From NCBI GenBank assembly GCA_003243425.1, contig QFQP01000040.1, positions 1 to 64,000 of the forward strand: DNA of 64,000 nt. The letters are read 5' to 3'. This DNA is from Archangium gephyra. GTDB lineage: Bacteria > Myxococcota > Myxococcia > Myxococcales > Myxococcaceae. Positions 35,012-44,400 of the stretch are shown here, one piece after another (the first letter of the stretch is position 1; the number at the start of each line of letters is the position of its first letter). A model generated the notes under the pieces. That model was not told the origin of the DNA. It did not search any database and saw nothing but the letters and a program-made list of their open reading frames with translations. The translations under genes and the position numbers were made by a program.

Positions 35012-35467
35012 TCAACGTCGCGCTTCGGCGTCGAGCCCGGCGACGAGGGCGCGCACCAGCATGCCGCCTTCACGCAGCGCGGCCAGCGAGTGTGGCCGGG
35101 CGAGGCGTGACGCGACGCGCCCCCAGCGATGCATGGCGCGCAGGTTGAGCCGTCTTCCCTGCGGAGAGAGCGCGAAACGCGGCGAGCGGGCGTGCGCGGC
35201 GTTCTTCTCGCGCAGCAGCAGCCCTTCTCGCACCATCACGTCGACCTGCTTCTGCACGCCCTGCCGCGTGAGCCGCAGCTCGCTGGAGATCTCCGGCACG
35301 GTGAGCGCCTGGCCCGCCCGGGCGACGGCCGCGAGCACGCCCCACTGCGGCTGCGTCACGCCCACGTCGCCGGCGATGTCGGCGCCGACGACCTGAAGCG
35401 CCGCGTGGAACTTCAGCGTCTCGAGCACGAGATCCGTCACCAGTTGATGCCCGGGCAGCTTGATCAT
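35012..35467 (-). CDS. MarR-family transcriptional regulator
   Basis: About 151 residues from ATG 35467; a longer frame to 35515 would start inside a palindrome. The winged helix-turn-helix is at about 45-110 (LTVPEISSELRLTRQGVQKQ, then VREGLLLREKNAAHARSPRFALS). A perfect operator-like inverted repeat (35499-35514) lies 32 bases upstream in the intergenic region shared with the bactofilin-like gene, so it likely controls itself and that divergent gene. Confidence 0.85.
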   Translation of the reverse strand: MIKLPGHQLVTDLVLETLKFHAALQVVGADIAGDVGVTQPQWGVLAAVARAGQALTVPEISSELRLTRQGVQKQVDVMVREGLLLREKNAAHARSPRFALSPQGRRLNLRAMHRWGRVASRLARPHSLAALREGGMLVRALVAGLDAEARR

Positions 35468-35498
35468 GCGGCGTTCCGCTACTGACTCGGCGCCGACC

Positions 35499-35514
35499 TG
35501 ACAACAGGTTGTCA
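35499..35514. promoter_or_regulatory. MarR-type operator palindrome
   Basis: TGACAAC-AG-GTTGTCA is a perfect seven-base inverted repeat with a two-base centre. A partly overlapping repeat TGTCA-TG-TGACA follows immediately, so two regulator dimers could bind side by side between the divergent genes at 35467 and 35610. Confidence 0.6.
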
Positions 35515-35609
35515 TGTGACATGTCGCAATCTGCGAATCGACGAAACAACCATCTGGCAGTGGCGAGACCTCGTCGCCCCGAGGAAATCACTCGGAGTGG
35601 AGACGTGAG

Positions 35610-35888
35610 ATGTCCGGTCAGTACGACATGCAGGTGGAAGCAGATCTGGAGTTCGACGGCACCGCGCCCGGTGACGTCACGGTGGTGGCGCCCGCGCGGT
35701 TGCGCTTGAGCGGCACGGTGCTGGGCTCGCTCTACGTGGAAGCAGGCGCCAAGGCCGAAGTGACGGGCCGCGTGCTGGGCGCCGTCATCAACCGCGGGTT
35801 CGTGTTGCTGCGTGGAGTCGTCGGCGCGCTGCGGAACGAGGGCGGCGTGTCGGTCATCGACGAAAGTGCAGAGCTGGAGTTGCCGTGA
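35610..35888 (+). CDS. bactofilin-like (polymer-forming) small protein
   Basis: The 92-residue product is a short right-handed beta-helix pattern: repeating rungs such as ADLEFDGTAPGDVTVVAPAR, LRLSGTVLGSLYVEAGAKAEV and TGRVLGAVINRGFVLLRGVV. That is the bactofilin core (polymer-forming cytoskeletal family), about half the usual length and without flanking disordered tails. It overlaps the next gene by four bases (GTGA). Possibly a minimal filament or surface protein. Confidence 0.65.
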   Translation: MSGQYDMQVEADLEFDGTAPGDVTVVAPARLRLSGTVLGSLYVEAGAKAEVTGRVLGAVINRGFVLLRGVVGALRNEGGVSVIDESAELELP

Positions 35889-36148
35889 ACGCAGTGCAGT
35901 TCGACGAAGTGAAGGTGTTCAGCGTCACCCTGGCGCGCGAGCGCGAGAGCCTGGGGGAGCACATCACGCAGTGGTTGAAGGACCACCCCTCGGTGGTCGC
36001 CGTGGGCCGTGAAGTCACGCAGAGCAGCGACCGCGAGTTCCACTGCCTGACCATCACCCTGTTCCTGCAGCGCACCGGAGAGAAGGACCCGGTGACGCCC
36101 ACGCCGCGCGTGTACACGTTCACGCCAGAGAAGCGACACCGGCGCTGA
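35885..36148 (+). CDS. small conserved-looking cytoplasmic protein of unknown function
   Basis: It starts at GTG 35885, overlapping the bactofilin-like stop. The 87-residue protein has a strand-helix-strand pattern: MNAVQFDEVKVFSVTLARE, then a helix (LGEHITQWLKDH), then VVAVGREVTQSSDREFHCLT and a basic C-terminus. Translational coupling suggests it works with the bactofilin-like protein. No family recognised. Its stop abuts that of the next convergent gene (TGATCA). Confidence 0.6.
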   Translation: MNAVQFDEVKVFSVTLARERESLGEHITQWLKDHPSVVAVGREVTQSSDREFHCLTITLFLQRTGEKDPVTPTPRVYTFTPEKRHRR

Positions 36149-36936
36149 TCAACCGCGCGGCGGCAGGGGCACCAGCATCGACACCTTCTTCTGGTGTTCG
36201 GCGTACGCGGGCCGGCGCGCGAGCGAGCGCTTCTCGGCCATGGGAATGGTCGCGCCCAGAAAGAGCGCCACCATCGACGCGAAGCCGATGCCGGTCCACC
36301 ACGGGGCGCCGGCCGCGAGCCCGAACAGGTACAGGCCGAGCCAGAAGCCGATCTCCCCGAAGTAGTTCGGGTGCCGAGACCAGGACCACAGGCCCACGTT
36401 GCAGATGCCTCCGTCGGGCGTCGAGCGGCGGAAGGCGCGCAGCTGCTCGTCGGCCACCGCTTCGATGACGATGGCGCCGAGGGTCACCAGCGCCGCGACG
36501 ACATCGAGCCAACCGAAGCCCGCAGGCGCCTCCACCACCGCCGTGTAGAGCGGCACCACGCCGATGAAGACCAGCACCGTCGGGAAGAGGTGGAGAGCGA
36601 CCAGGCTCACCACCCCCAGAGCATGACGAGCGAGAGCACCAGCAGCTGGCGCGTGGTCAGACCATCGCGGTGACCGGGCCCCAGCGTCAGCCACGCCACC
36701 ACCGCCGCCGGCGCGACCGACCAGTACGCGTCGTAGAAGCTGGTGTTCGAGAACGCGCGCGAGAAGACGAAGATGGCGATGGTCGCCACCACGTCGGCGG
36801 CGCCGACCGCGAACAGAGGGTGCCGGTCCTGGAAGAAGTGGAGCGTGGCAGCGGCCGCGGCGTGGGCGACGACGTACGCCAGCCCGACCCACGCGAAGCC
36901 GGACCACGGGCGATTCTCGACGACGGCGACGGACAT
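36149..36936 (-). pseudogene. DUF1295/isoprenylcysteine methyltransferase-like membrane protein with an internal deletion
   Basis: From ATG 36936 the N-terminal half reads well (MSVAVVENRPWSGF ... LLVLSLVMLWGW) with several membrane helices, and then hits a stop at 36607. In another frame the C-terminal half continues from about 36605 (VSLVALHLFPTVLVFIGVVP ... LWSWSRHPNYFGEIGFWLGL). In the family about 25-30 residues, including the loop 'RLT.NWARGW', normally lie between these parts and are absent here. So this is a deletion with a frame change, not a single-base error. The C-terminal methyl-donor motif RHPNYFGE is kept. Confidence 0.65.
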
Positions 36937-36996
36937 GAGCGGCCGAATGGCACGCACGCCGCGAGCAGGCCACGAGTTTTCGCTACAACCCGCGCC

Positions 36997-37410
36997 GTGG
37001 CCGACCCCGACAAGCTGCTGCGCAACGGAGTGCCGATGGTGGCGGGCGTGGTGCTGTTGAGCGTCGCCGGGTGGCTGCACCACCGCGATACGGTCGAGCG
37101 CGCGCACTGGGTCGAGGTGCGCGGCACCATCGTCGAGGTGACCCGCGAGCGCGACGGCGAGAACTGGGCGCCCGTCGTGGAGTTCGAAGCGAACGGCGAG
37201 CGGCTGCGGAGCACCGGCATGTACAGCTCGAGCAAACCGGCGACCGGCGGGCCGCTGTTCGTTCGTTACGACCCCGCAGCGCCGGCGAGCTCGGCGCAGG
37301 TGCTCGGGGCGCTCGACGGGTTGGTGCTGCCGTCGGTGGTGCTGCTGGGCTTCATCGCGCTGGTCGGCGGCCTCGTCGGCGCGGTGCGTTCGCGGCGCGA
37401 ACCCGACTGA
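36997..37410 (+). CDS. membrane protein with a DUF3592-type domain
   Basis: I use GTG 36997; ATG 37036 is an alternative. The 137-residue product has two membrane helices (about 12-30 VPMVAGVVLLSVAGW; about 108-130 LVLPSVVLLGFIALVGG) flanking a beta-rich loop (VEVRGTIVEVTRERDG ... YSSSKPATGGPLFVRYDP), typical of DUF3592. The function is unknown. It is divergent from the broken gene at 36936. Confidence 0.65.
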   Translation: MADPDKLLRNGVPMVAGVVLLSVAGWLHHRDTVERAHWVEVRGTIVEVTRERDGENWAPVVEFEANGERLRSTGMYSSSKPATGGPLFVRYDPAAPASSAQVLGALDGLVLPSVVLLGFIALVGGLVGAVRSRREPD

Positions 37411-37413
37411 GGC

Positions 37414-38052
37414 TCACGCCGCGACGGGCGGGCCGAAGCACACGTGGTGATTGCAGCCGGTGATGGCCGGCGTGACCACACAGCTGTCGACCTGCGCGCC
37501 TTCCACGGTGGTCAAGGTCATCGCGGAGAGCGCCCCGGTGCATTGATCTGCCGGGCCGTTCACGTCGACGCACACTCCGGAGCTGCCCACGGTGGGAATG
37601 CACGCGGCGCTCACGTAGCTCGGCGAGGGGACACAGGTGCTGCTCTGCGTGCACGCGCCTCGGTTGAACAGCCGGCAGGCGAGGTTGGTTTCACACTCTG
37701 CAGGCACGACGGTGAACTTCAACGCGAAGTTCATCAACGAGGTGCCCTGGTACTCGCAGGCCATCACGTCGTCGTCGGGGCGGAGGTCGAGCGTGAATTC
37801 GCCCGTCTCGGTGGGCGTACCGGTGACGCGGATCTTTCCGCCCGACACGTCGACCGTCATCCCGGGCGGAGGCGTGCCCCGCTGCTACAGCGGTCCCACC
37901 CCCGAACCGATGATCAGCGTCGCCTCGTAGCCGGCGCCGAGCTTGAAGGTCTGAGAAGGCGAATCGCCCTGGTCGGCGTGGAACTCCTGACACATCGGCG
38001 AACACGACGAACACGCCAATGCAACCGCAGCCACGATGAGTGTCTTGTGCAT
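37414..38052 (-). pseudogene. Cys-rich lipoprotein gene interrupted by an in-frame amber codon
   Basis: ATG 38052 opens a lipoprotein signal (MHKTLIVAAVALACSSC). The frame runs to TAG at 37885-37887 and then continues, in the same frame and clearly coding, to 37414: QRGTPPPGMTVDVSGGKIRV ... and a Cys-rich domain (LACRLFNRGACTQSSTC). One base change (for example CAG to TAG) explains it. Either the gene is newly dead, or the stop is read through. The intact product would be about 212 residues. Confidence 0.6.
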
Positions 38053-38072
38053 CGGCGAACCATACGTAGCGC

Positions 38073-39086
38073 TCACTCAGCGCAGCAGCGAAAACCCGTG
38101 GAGTAGTCCCAATGCGACACGTCGTGCGCGGTGGTCGCATAGAGGCAGCCGTTCCCGTTGATGCGGGTGTCCACGTAGAAGCCGCCGCGGAAGGTGCCGG
38201 CGCCGTTCGAGGTCCACTCGTGCAGGTTGCCCATCATGTCGAAGAGCCCTTCGCTGGTGACGCAGCCTGCGTGTGAACCGGTGCGCGCGAGCGAGTCGGC
38301 GAGCTGGTTCAGACACGGGCTGTCGATGTGGCTGTAGATCCACGAAGCGCTGGTTCCGTAGAGCTCGACGGCCGGGTGCGGCGCGCGCGCGTCGTTGCAC
38401 ACGCCGTTCATGCGCATGTTGCCGTAGGGGTAGGTGAAGTTGTTCGGGCCGCGACACGCGCGCTGCCATTCAGCGTCGGTGCACAGGCGCTTGCCGGCGT
38501 TCACGCACGCCGCGGTGGCCTGCACTTGATTGATGGCGCTCTGTGGCGCGGCGCCTTCGAGCGAACGGGCGCGCATGGGCCGCGAGCCTGGGTTGTGAAA
38601 CGGCGACCACGCGCCGCCGTCGAGTTGTTCGAGCGACGCTTCGTAGCGGTCGACGCAGAAGGTGTTGATGCGCACCATGCCGTCGGGGCAGCCGCCAGTG
38701 CCGGGCCGCTCGGTGAGGCCGGTGTTCGGCGTGGGTCGCACGTTGGGGTCGCAAGTGGTCGTGTAGCGCGGCGTACAGCAGCGGATGTTCGAGGCACCGG
38801 GGCAGAGGCCGGCAGTTGATGAACGCGTCTCGACGCATTCAGCGACGTCGATGCAGGTGCCGGGAATGTTGTTCGCGGTGCAGGTGATGGTGGTGCCGCC
38901 ATCCGGAACCCCGGCGTCTTCGCCGCTCCCAGCATCACCGATGAGGCCCGCGTCGAAGAATCCAGCGTCGGCGATCGGTCCTGCGCCGGTGTTCAGCCCA
39001 GCGTCGGGGACGCCGGCATCGTCTTCCTCGGAAGTCTCGGCGCCGCACGCGACGACGAGGAGAATGAGAGCGGCTCGCCAACGCAT
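38073..39086 (-). CDS. lipoprotein with a formylglycine-generating-enzyme (SUMF1)-like domain
   Basis: I start it at ATG 39086 (MRWRAALILLVVACGAET, lipobox Cys about 14). A Asp-Ala-Gly-rich spacer (about 20-60) leads to a Cys-rich segment and then the SUMF1/FGE fold (about 120-337): GMVRINTFCVDRYEAS, PVxxx-like CVNAGKRLCTDAEWQRACRG, GLFDMMGNLHEWTSNGAGTF, TGFRCCAE. In secreted lipoproteins this domain usually serves as a binding module rather than sulfatase activation. It is divergent from the gene pair at 39140. Confidence 0.85.
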   Translation of the reverse strand: MRWRAALILLVVACGAETSEEDDAGVPDAGLNTGAGPIADAGFFDAGLIGDAGSGEDAGVPDGGTTITCTANNIPGTCIDVAECVETRSSTAGLCPGASNIRCCTPRYTTTCDPNVRPTPNTGLTERPGTGGCPDGMVRINTFCVDRYEASLEQLDGGAWSPFHNPGSRPMRARSLEGAAPQSAINQVQATAACVNAGKRLCTDAEWQRACRGPNNFTYPYGNMRMNGVCNDARAPHPAVELYGTSASWIYSHIDSPCLNQLADSLARTGSHAGCVTSEGLFDMMGNLHEWTSNGAGTFRGGFYVDTRINGNGCLYATTAHDVSHWDYSTGFRCCAE

Positions 39087-39139
39087 ACGGCCAGTAGACC
39101 ACCGCACACATTCAATGTGCGCGGCGGTACCATGACCGC

Positions 39140-39406
39140 ATGCGGCACGACGCAGAGCAGAGCGCGCTTTTCACCGACATGACGCCGAAGGCGAAGGCTC
39201 GATACCTCGAGCGAATTCGCGCGACGCCGCCGCGGGAGAAGCTGGAACGTGCCCTCCGTCTGTCGGAAATGGTTCGCAGCGCAACGATGACCGATGTGCG
39301 CCGCCAGAACCCCGGCGCTTCCGAAGACGAGATTGCCAGCGCGTTCATCCGCCGCGTGTACGGCGACAAACTCGCTGACCGCTTCTCGGCACGTCGACGC
39401 CGATGA
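39140..39406 (+). CDS. small partner protein of a nucleotidyltransferase (toxin-antitoxin-like pair)
   Basis: The 88-residue helical, charged protein (MRHDAEQSALFTDMTPKAKARYLERI ... DEIASAFIRRVYGDKLADRF) overlaps the following nucleotidyltransferase gene by four bases (ATGA). Small proteins with 'KLERALRLSEM ... RRxYG' are found next to such nucleotidyltransferases in many bacteria and may be their antidote or partner. Base composition of the pair is lower in GC than neighbours, which hints at transfer. The role is inferred only from pairing. Confidence 0.6.
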   Translation: MRHDAEQSALFTDMTPKAKARYLERIRATPPREKLERALRLSEMVRSATMTDVRRQNPGASEDEIASAFIRRVYGDKLADRFSARRRR

Positions 39407-39972
39407 AGGTCGAAGACTCGACGTTGGTCGTGGTGCGTGCGCTCGAACGGCTCGGCGTGCGGCACTACGTGACTGGCTCCATCGCCAGTTCGCTACACGG
39501 CATTCCACGCGCCACCAACGACGCCGATGTCGTCGCTGCCCTCTCACTTCAACACTTCGCGAAGCTGCAAAAGGAACTCGGAGCTCGATTCTTCGTCGAT
39601 GAAGACGACTTCCGATTTGCCGTGGAGTCCGAACGGTCGTTCAACCTCGTTGACGAGGTCGAGCTCGCCAAAGTCGACGTCTTCTGCGTTCGAGCAGTCG
39701 ACTATCAGGCCGAAGCATTTCAACGAGCGGTTCCGTTGGAGCTCGAGCCCGATGATCCCTTCACGACGGTGGCCGTCGCTTCGGCATCCGACGTGATTCT
39801 CTCCAAGCTTCGTTGGTACCGACTCGGAGGCGAAGTCTCTGAACGTCAGTGGAGCGATCTGCTGGGCGTCGTGGCAGCGCAGCAGGGCAGGCTCGACGAA
39901 CCGTACCTTCGTCGCTGGGCTTCAGCGCAGGGGACGCTCGACCTTCTCGAGCGCCTCCTCACGACGAGCTGA
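39403..39972 (+). CDS. MNT/AbiEii-like nucleotidyltransferase
   Basis: The 189-residue protein has the nucleotidyltransferase core: VTGSIASSLHGIPRATNDADVV (about 24-45), which supplies the Gly-Ser and the metal-binding Asp-Ala-Asp, then VDVFCV as the third acidic strand and a helical C-terminus. Proteins of this type add nucleotides to RNA or proteins and act as toxins or antitoxins. GC is visibly lower: I counted 57% in 39601-39660. Its stop abuts the TolC stop (TGATCA). Confidence 0.75.
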   Translation: MKVEDSTLVVVRALERLGVRHYVTGSIASSLHGIPRATNDADVVAALSLQHFAKLQKELGARFFVDEDDFRFAVESERSFNLVDEVELAKVDVFCVRAVDYQAEAFQRAVPLELEPDDPFTTVAVASASDVILSKLRWYRLGGEVSERQWSDLLGVVAAQQGRLDEPYLRRWASAQGTLDLLERLLTTS

Positions 39973-41460
39973 TCACTTCTTCTCGTCGACGCCCAACGCT
40001 TCCGCCAACCGACCCTCTGCCGCCGCGAGCTCGACCTTGCGCACTTCCAACTGACTGCGCGCCTGCGCCGCCGACGACGCGGCGAAGAACCGCTTGCTGT
40101 CGATGTCACTGACCTCGAGCGACGTGGCGAGCCCCGATTCGTACGCCGAACCAATCTGCCGCTGCGCGCGCGTGGCGAGGTTCGACTGGGCTTCCGCCTG
40201 CGCCAGCGCGACTTCAGCGGCGGTGAGGTTGGTCTTCGCACCGAGCCAGTTGGCGCGCGCCTTCGCACGTGACGCTTCGAGCTTCGCGCGGCCCTCCGCG
40301 GTCTTGGCGTCGTTCACGTTGAGCTCGACCATGCGGCCACCGCGATCGAACAACGTCCACTGCGCGGCGATGATGCCGTCGAACATCCAGTTGGTGTTCG
40401 CGAAGCCCTTGTTCGAGTTGTAGCTGCCCTTGGCCTGCGCGATGAGCGACGGCAGCCACGAGATGCGGTCGTAGCGATTGAACGTCTCCATCGACTGCAG
40501 GCCCGCGAGGCTCGCCTTGATGAGGTACGTGTTCTCCCACGGCGTGTCGGCTTCGTTCGCCGCCGTGACGTCCACGCGGGTGGCGTTCCCGTCGAGCGGG
40601 CGAATGGGCTCACCGACCAGCGCCTCGAGCATGGCCAGCAACGCGACCTTCTGGCCCTGCACCGTCGCCAGCGTCGCGCGCGCCTGCGCGGTCTCACTCT
40701 GCGCACGCAAGAGCGCGATGTCGGTGGTCATGCCCAGCTGCGCCTGACTCGTCGCGTCCTTCTCGCGCTTGAGCGCCACGGCTTCGGCGTCTTTCGCGGC
40801 GTCGGCGATGGAGGCCAGCCCTTCGATGCCCAGGTAGATGCGCGCGACGTTCAACATCACCTGCTCGCGCGCCTCGAGCGAAGCGTACTTCGCGGCCTCG
40901 GCCGATTGATCCGCCGCGGGCAACAGGAACATCTGCGGCGTGAACAGGGTCTGCGTGATGATCAGGTTCGCGTACAGCGAGTTGCGCGCCACGATGGTGG
41001 TCGGCTTGAGCTCGCCGGAGATGGCGTCGGTGAAGCCCTGCTTCACGGCGGCCAGCGCCTGATCATTCGGCGCGACGGGAAAGCCGTAGGCCGGCCCGGT
41101 GCCGCGGATCGACGCGTCGATGACGCCTTCGAAAGCGGCCACGAACATCGACGGGTCGAACTTCTGCTCGGCGGTGGTGTGCACGTAGCTGGCCGACGTC
41201 GTGATCTCCGGGAGCACCGCCGACAGCACCTGGCGCGATCTGGCGACGATCTGCTCCGACGACGCGCGTGCGGCCGCGAGGTCGGCGCTCTTCGAGTCGG
41301 CGAGGCGCAGCGCCTCCTTCAATGACACCGGCTTGCGCGTCGCCATGAACGCCGCCTCGAGGTCGACCGACGCCGGAGCCACCGGCGCGGTCTTCGGCAA
41401 CGGCACCTCGGCGAACGACAGACCCGAGGCGAGAATCGACAACAACACGAGGCGCTTCAT
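39973..41460 (-). CDS. TolC-family outer-membrane efflux channel
   Basis: The 495-residue protein has a signal peptide (MKRLVLLSILASGLSFA) and the TolC pattern of two repeats of long coiled helices (SLKEALRLADSKSADLAAARASS; AQARATLATVQGQKVALLAML) and short strands. It ends with a Glu/Ala/Lys coiled segment (ELAAAEGRLAEALG). Its start overlaps the stop of the RND pump (ATGA). It forms the outer-membrane duct of the tripartite pump. Confidence 0.88.
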   Translation of the reverse strand: MKRLVLLSILASGLSFAEVPLPKTAPVAPASVDLEAAFMATRKPVSLKEALRLADSKSADLAAARASSEQIVARSRQVLSAVLPEITTSASYVHTTAEQKFDPSMFVAAFEGVIDASIRGTGPAYGFPVAPNDQALAAVKQGFTDAISGELKPTTIVARNSLYANLIITQTLFTPQMFLLPAADQSAEAAKYASLEAREQVMLNVARIYLGIEGLASIADAAKDAEAVALKREKDATSQAQLGMTTDIALLRAQSETAQARATLATVQGQKVALLAMLEALVGEPIRPLDGNATRVDVTAANEADTPWENTYLIKASLAGLQSMETFNRYDRISWLPSLIAQAKGSYNSNKGFANTNWMFDGIIAAQWTLFDRGGRMVELNVNDAKTAEGRAKLEASRAKARANWLGAKTNLTAAEVALAQAEAQSNLATRAQRQIGSAYESGLATSLEVSDIDSKRFFAASSAAQARSQLEVRKVELAAAEGRLAEALGVDEKK

Positions 41461-44400
41461 GGCGTGGGCTCCGCGACGACTTCTGCTTCTTCTTCCTTGC
41501 CGATACGGAACTTCTTCGGCGTCAGCTTCTCGAACACCGAGAACAACAGCGGCACGACGAACAACGTGAGGAACGTCGAGGTGATGACGCCACCGATGAC
41601 ACCGATGGCCATCGGCGCGCGGAACTCGAAGCCGACACCACGACCGACGGCGGTAGGCACCATGCCGATGGCCATGGCCGCCGAGGTCATGAGAATCGGG
41701 CGCAAGCGGCGGGGCCCTGCGTTGAGCAGCGCCTCGTTCAACTCCTGCCCGGCTCGCAGGTTCTGCAGCGTCTGGTCGATGAGCAGAATCGCGTTCTTGG
41801 TCACGAGGCCGACCAGCAGGAACAGGCCGATGATGGCGCCCAACGTGAGCGACCAGCCGGTGATGAAGAGCGCGAGCCCCGCGCCGATGAGCGCGAGCGG
41901 AATCGACATCATCACCGTGATGGGGTGCTTGAAGCTCTCGAACTGCGAGCCGAGCACCATGTAGAGAAAGATGACGGCCAGCACCATGACCACCGCGGTC
42001 GAGGCGTTCTGCTCGCCGAGGATCTTCATCATGCCGTCGTAGAACAGCGAGTAGCCCTCGCGCGGCGGGTTCTTCGTGAACTCGTCCTTGATGCGCGTGG
42101 CGACCTCACCGAGCGAGGCGTTCTCGGACGGAGCCGCGAGCACCATCACGCGGCGCTGACGATTCCAGCGCTCGATGACCGACGGCGCCTCCTTGATGGA
42201 GATGGACGCCACGTCGCCGATCGACCGCGGGCCTGAAGGCGTGAACACCTCGAGCATGGCGAGCGACTCGGGGTTGGCGCGGTCCTTCTCGGTCAACCGC
42301 ACCACGATGTCGGTCTCTTCGTTGCCTTCGCGCAGCTTGCCGGCGACCTGGCCGTTCATCGCCAGGCGCAGCTGCATGCCGAGCGCGCCGGCCGACAACC
42401 CGTTGTCGGAAGCCCGTTCGCGGTCGATGTCGATGGCGAGCTCCGGCTTGGGCGGGTTGGCCACCACACGAATGTCGGTGAGCATCTTCTTGCCGTCGGG
42501 CGTCTCCATGCTGCGGAGCGTGTCGGCGATTCGGTTCGCCTCGTCGCGCAGCCCGTCGAACTCGGGGCCCATCACGTAGATCATCACCGGGAAGAAATCG
42601 CCGACGCCTTCGAGAATCGGCGGGTCGATCATCGCCACTTCGGTCGCGGGCAGTGAGTTGAGCCGCTCGCGCGCCGCGTCCTTCATCTCGCGAATGGTGG
42701 GCATCACGCGTTGACCACGCGGCTTGGTGAGCACGCGGAAGCGCACGTTGTTGGCGCCGCCGCCCATGCCGTTCGGGTCAGCGCCGACCAGCGCGTAGAT
42801 GTCGGTGACGTCGGGCATCTCGCGCAGCATCTCTTCGGCCTGAATGGTGCGGCGCTCGGTCTCTTCGACGCTCGCGCCTTCGGGCAGCTTCAGGTTCACG
42901 ATGAAGGTCGACGTGTCCTGCGGCACCATGAAGTCGTTGCCCAGCGTCATCGACACGCCGACCGAGCCGCCGATGATGACCAGGGTGATGACCGCGGTCT
43001 TCCACGGGTTCAAGAGCGTCCACTTCAGGAGCCGCGCGTAGAAGCGCTCCATGGCCTCGAAGGTGTTGCGGAAGAACTTCGCCACCTTCGGCTCGTTGGC
43101 GTGGGCATCGGGCCCGAGCGCCTTCGACAGCCGCGCCGACAACATGGGGTCGAGCGTGAAGCTGATGAACATCGAGATGATGACGGCCGCCGAGATGGTG
43201 AGGCCGAACTGCTTGAAGAACTGGCCGACCATGCCGGGCATGAACGCCACCGGCACGAACACGGCGACGAGCGAGAACGTGGTCGCGAGCACGGCGAGGA
43301 AGACGTCCTTCGTGCCCTTCGACGCGGCGTCGGCAGGCGACTCGCCCATCTCGAGCCGGTGGGTGATGGCTTCACGCACCACGACCGCGTCGTCGATGAG
43401 CAGACCGATGGCCAGCGAGAGCGCCAGCAGCGTCATCTGATTGAGCGAGTAGTTGAGCAGGTACATCACGAAGAACGTGCCGATGACCGAGGTGGGCAAC
43501 GCGAGCGAGCTGATGAAGGTGCCGCGCACGTCGAGCAGGAACATCAAGATGATCAACACGGCCATGAAGCCGCCGAAGATCAACGCCACCCACACCTCGT
43601 GGCTGTTCTCCTTGATCAACACCGACGAGTCGATGAGCAGCGACGTCGAGAAGTTGTGACCCATCTGCGGGGTGAGCTCGGCGAGCTTCTCTTTCACCTT
43701 GTCGCTGACCAGCACGGTGTTCGAGCCCGGCTGCTTGATGATCTCGAGCATCACCGCTTGCTTGCCGTTGAGCCGCGCGATGGTGCGGCGGTCGGACACG
43801 CCGTCGGTCACCGTCGCGATCTCATCGAGGCGAACCTGGGTGCCCAGCTGCGTGTTGCGCGAAATGGGGAGCAGGCCGATCTCTTCGGCCGTCTTGAACT
43901 GCCCCAGGCTGCGCACCGTGAGCTCGGTGGGCCCGAGGTCGAAGCGGCCGGCGGGAACGTCGACGTTCTCCATGCCGATGCGTTCGGCGACGAGCGCGGG
44001 CGCGATGCCGGCCGACTTGGCCTTGTCGAGGTCGACGTCGACGCGGATTTCCCGGGTGTCACCGCCGAGCGCGCGCACCTGGGCGACGCCTTCGATCTGC
44101 GCCAGCGAGGGCTCGAGGCGGTCCTTGATCAGCTGCCGCAGCTTCGTCGACTCGAGGTCGGCGTTGACGGCGTAGGTGAGAATGGGCGCGGCGCCGATGT
44201 CGATGCGCGAGACCTTCGGCACGTCGGCCTCTTTGGGGAGGTTCTGCACGCCGGCCACCTTGTCGCGCACCTCCTGCACCGCGCGGTCGATGGGCATCGT
44301 CAGCTTGAACTGCACGAACACGAGGCCGACGTTCTCGCGCGCGAAGCTCTGGATGTTGTCGACGCCCTGAATGCCGGCCACCGCGTCTTCGATGGGCTTG

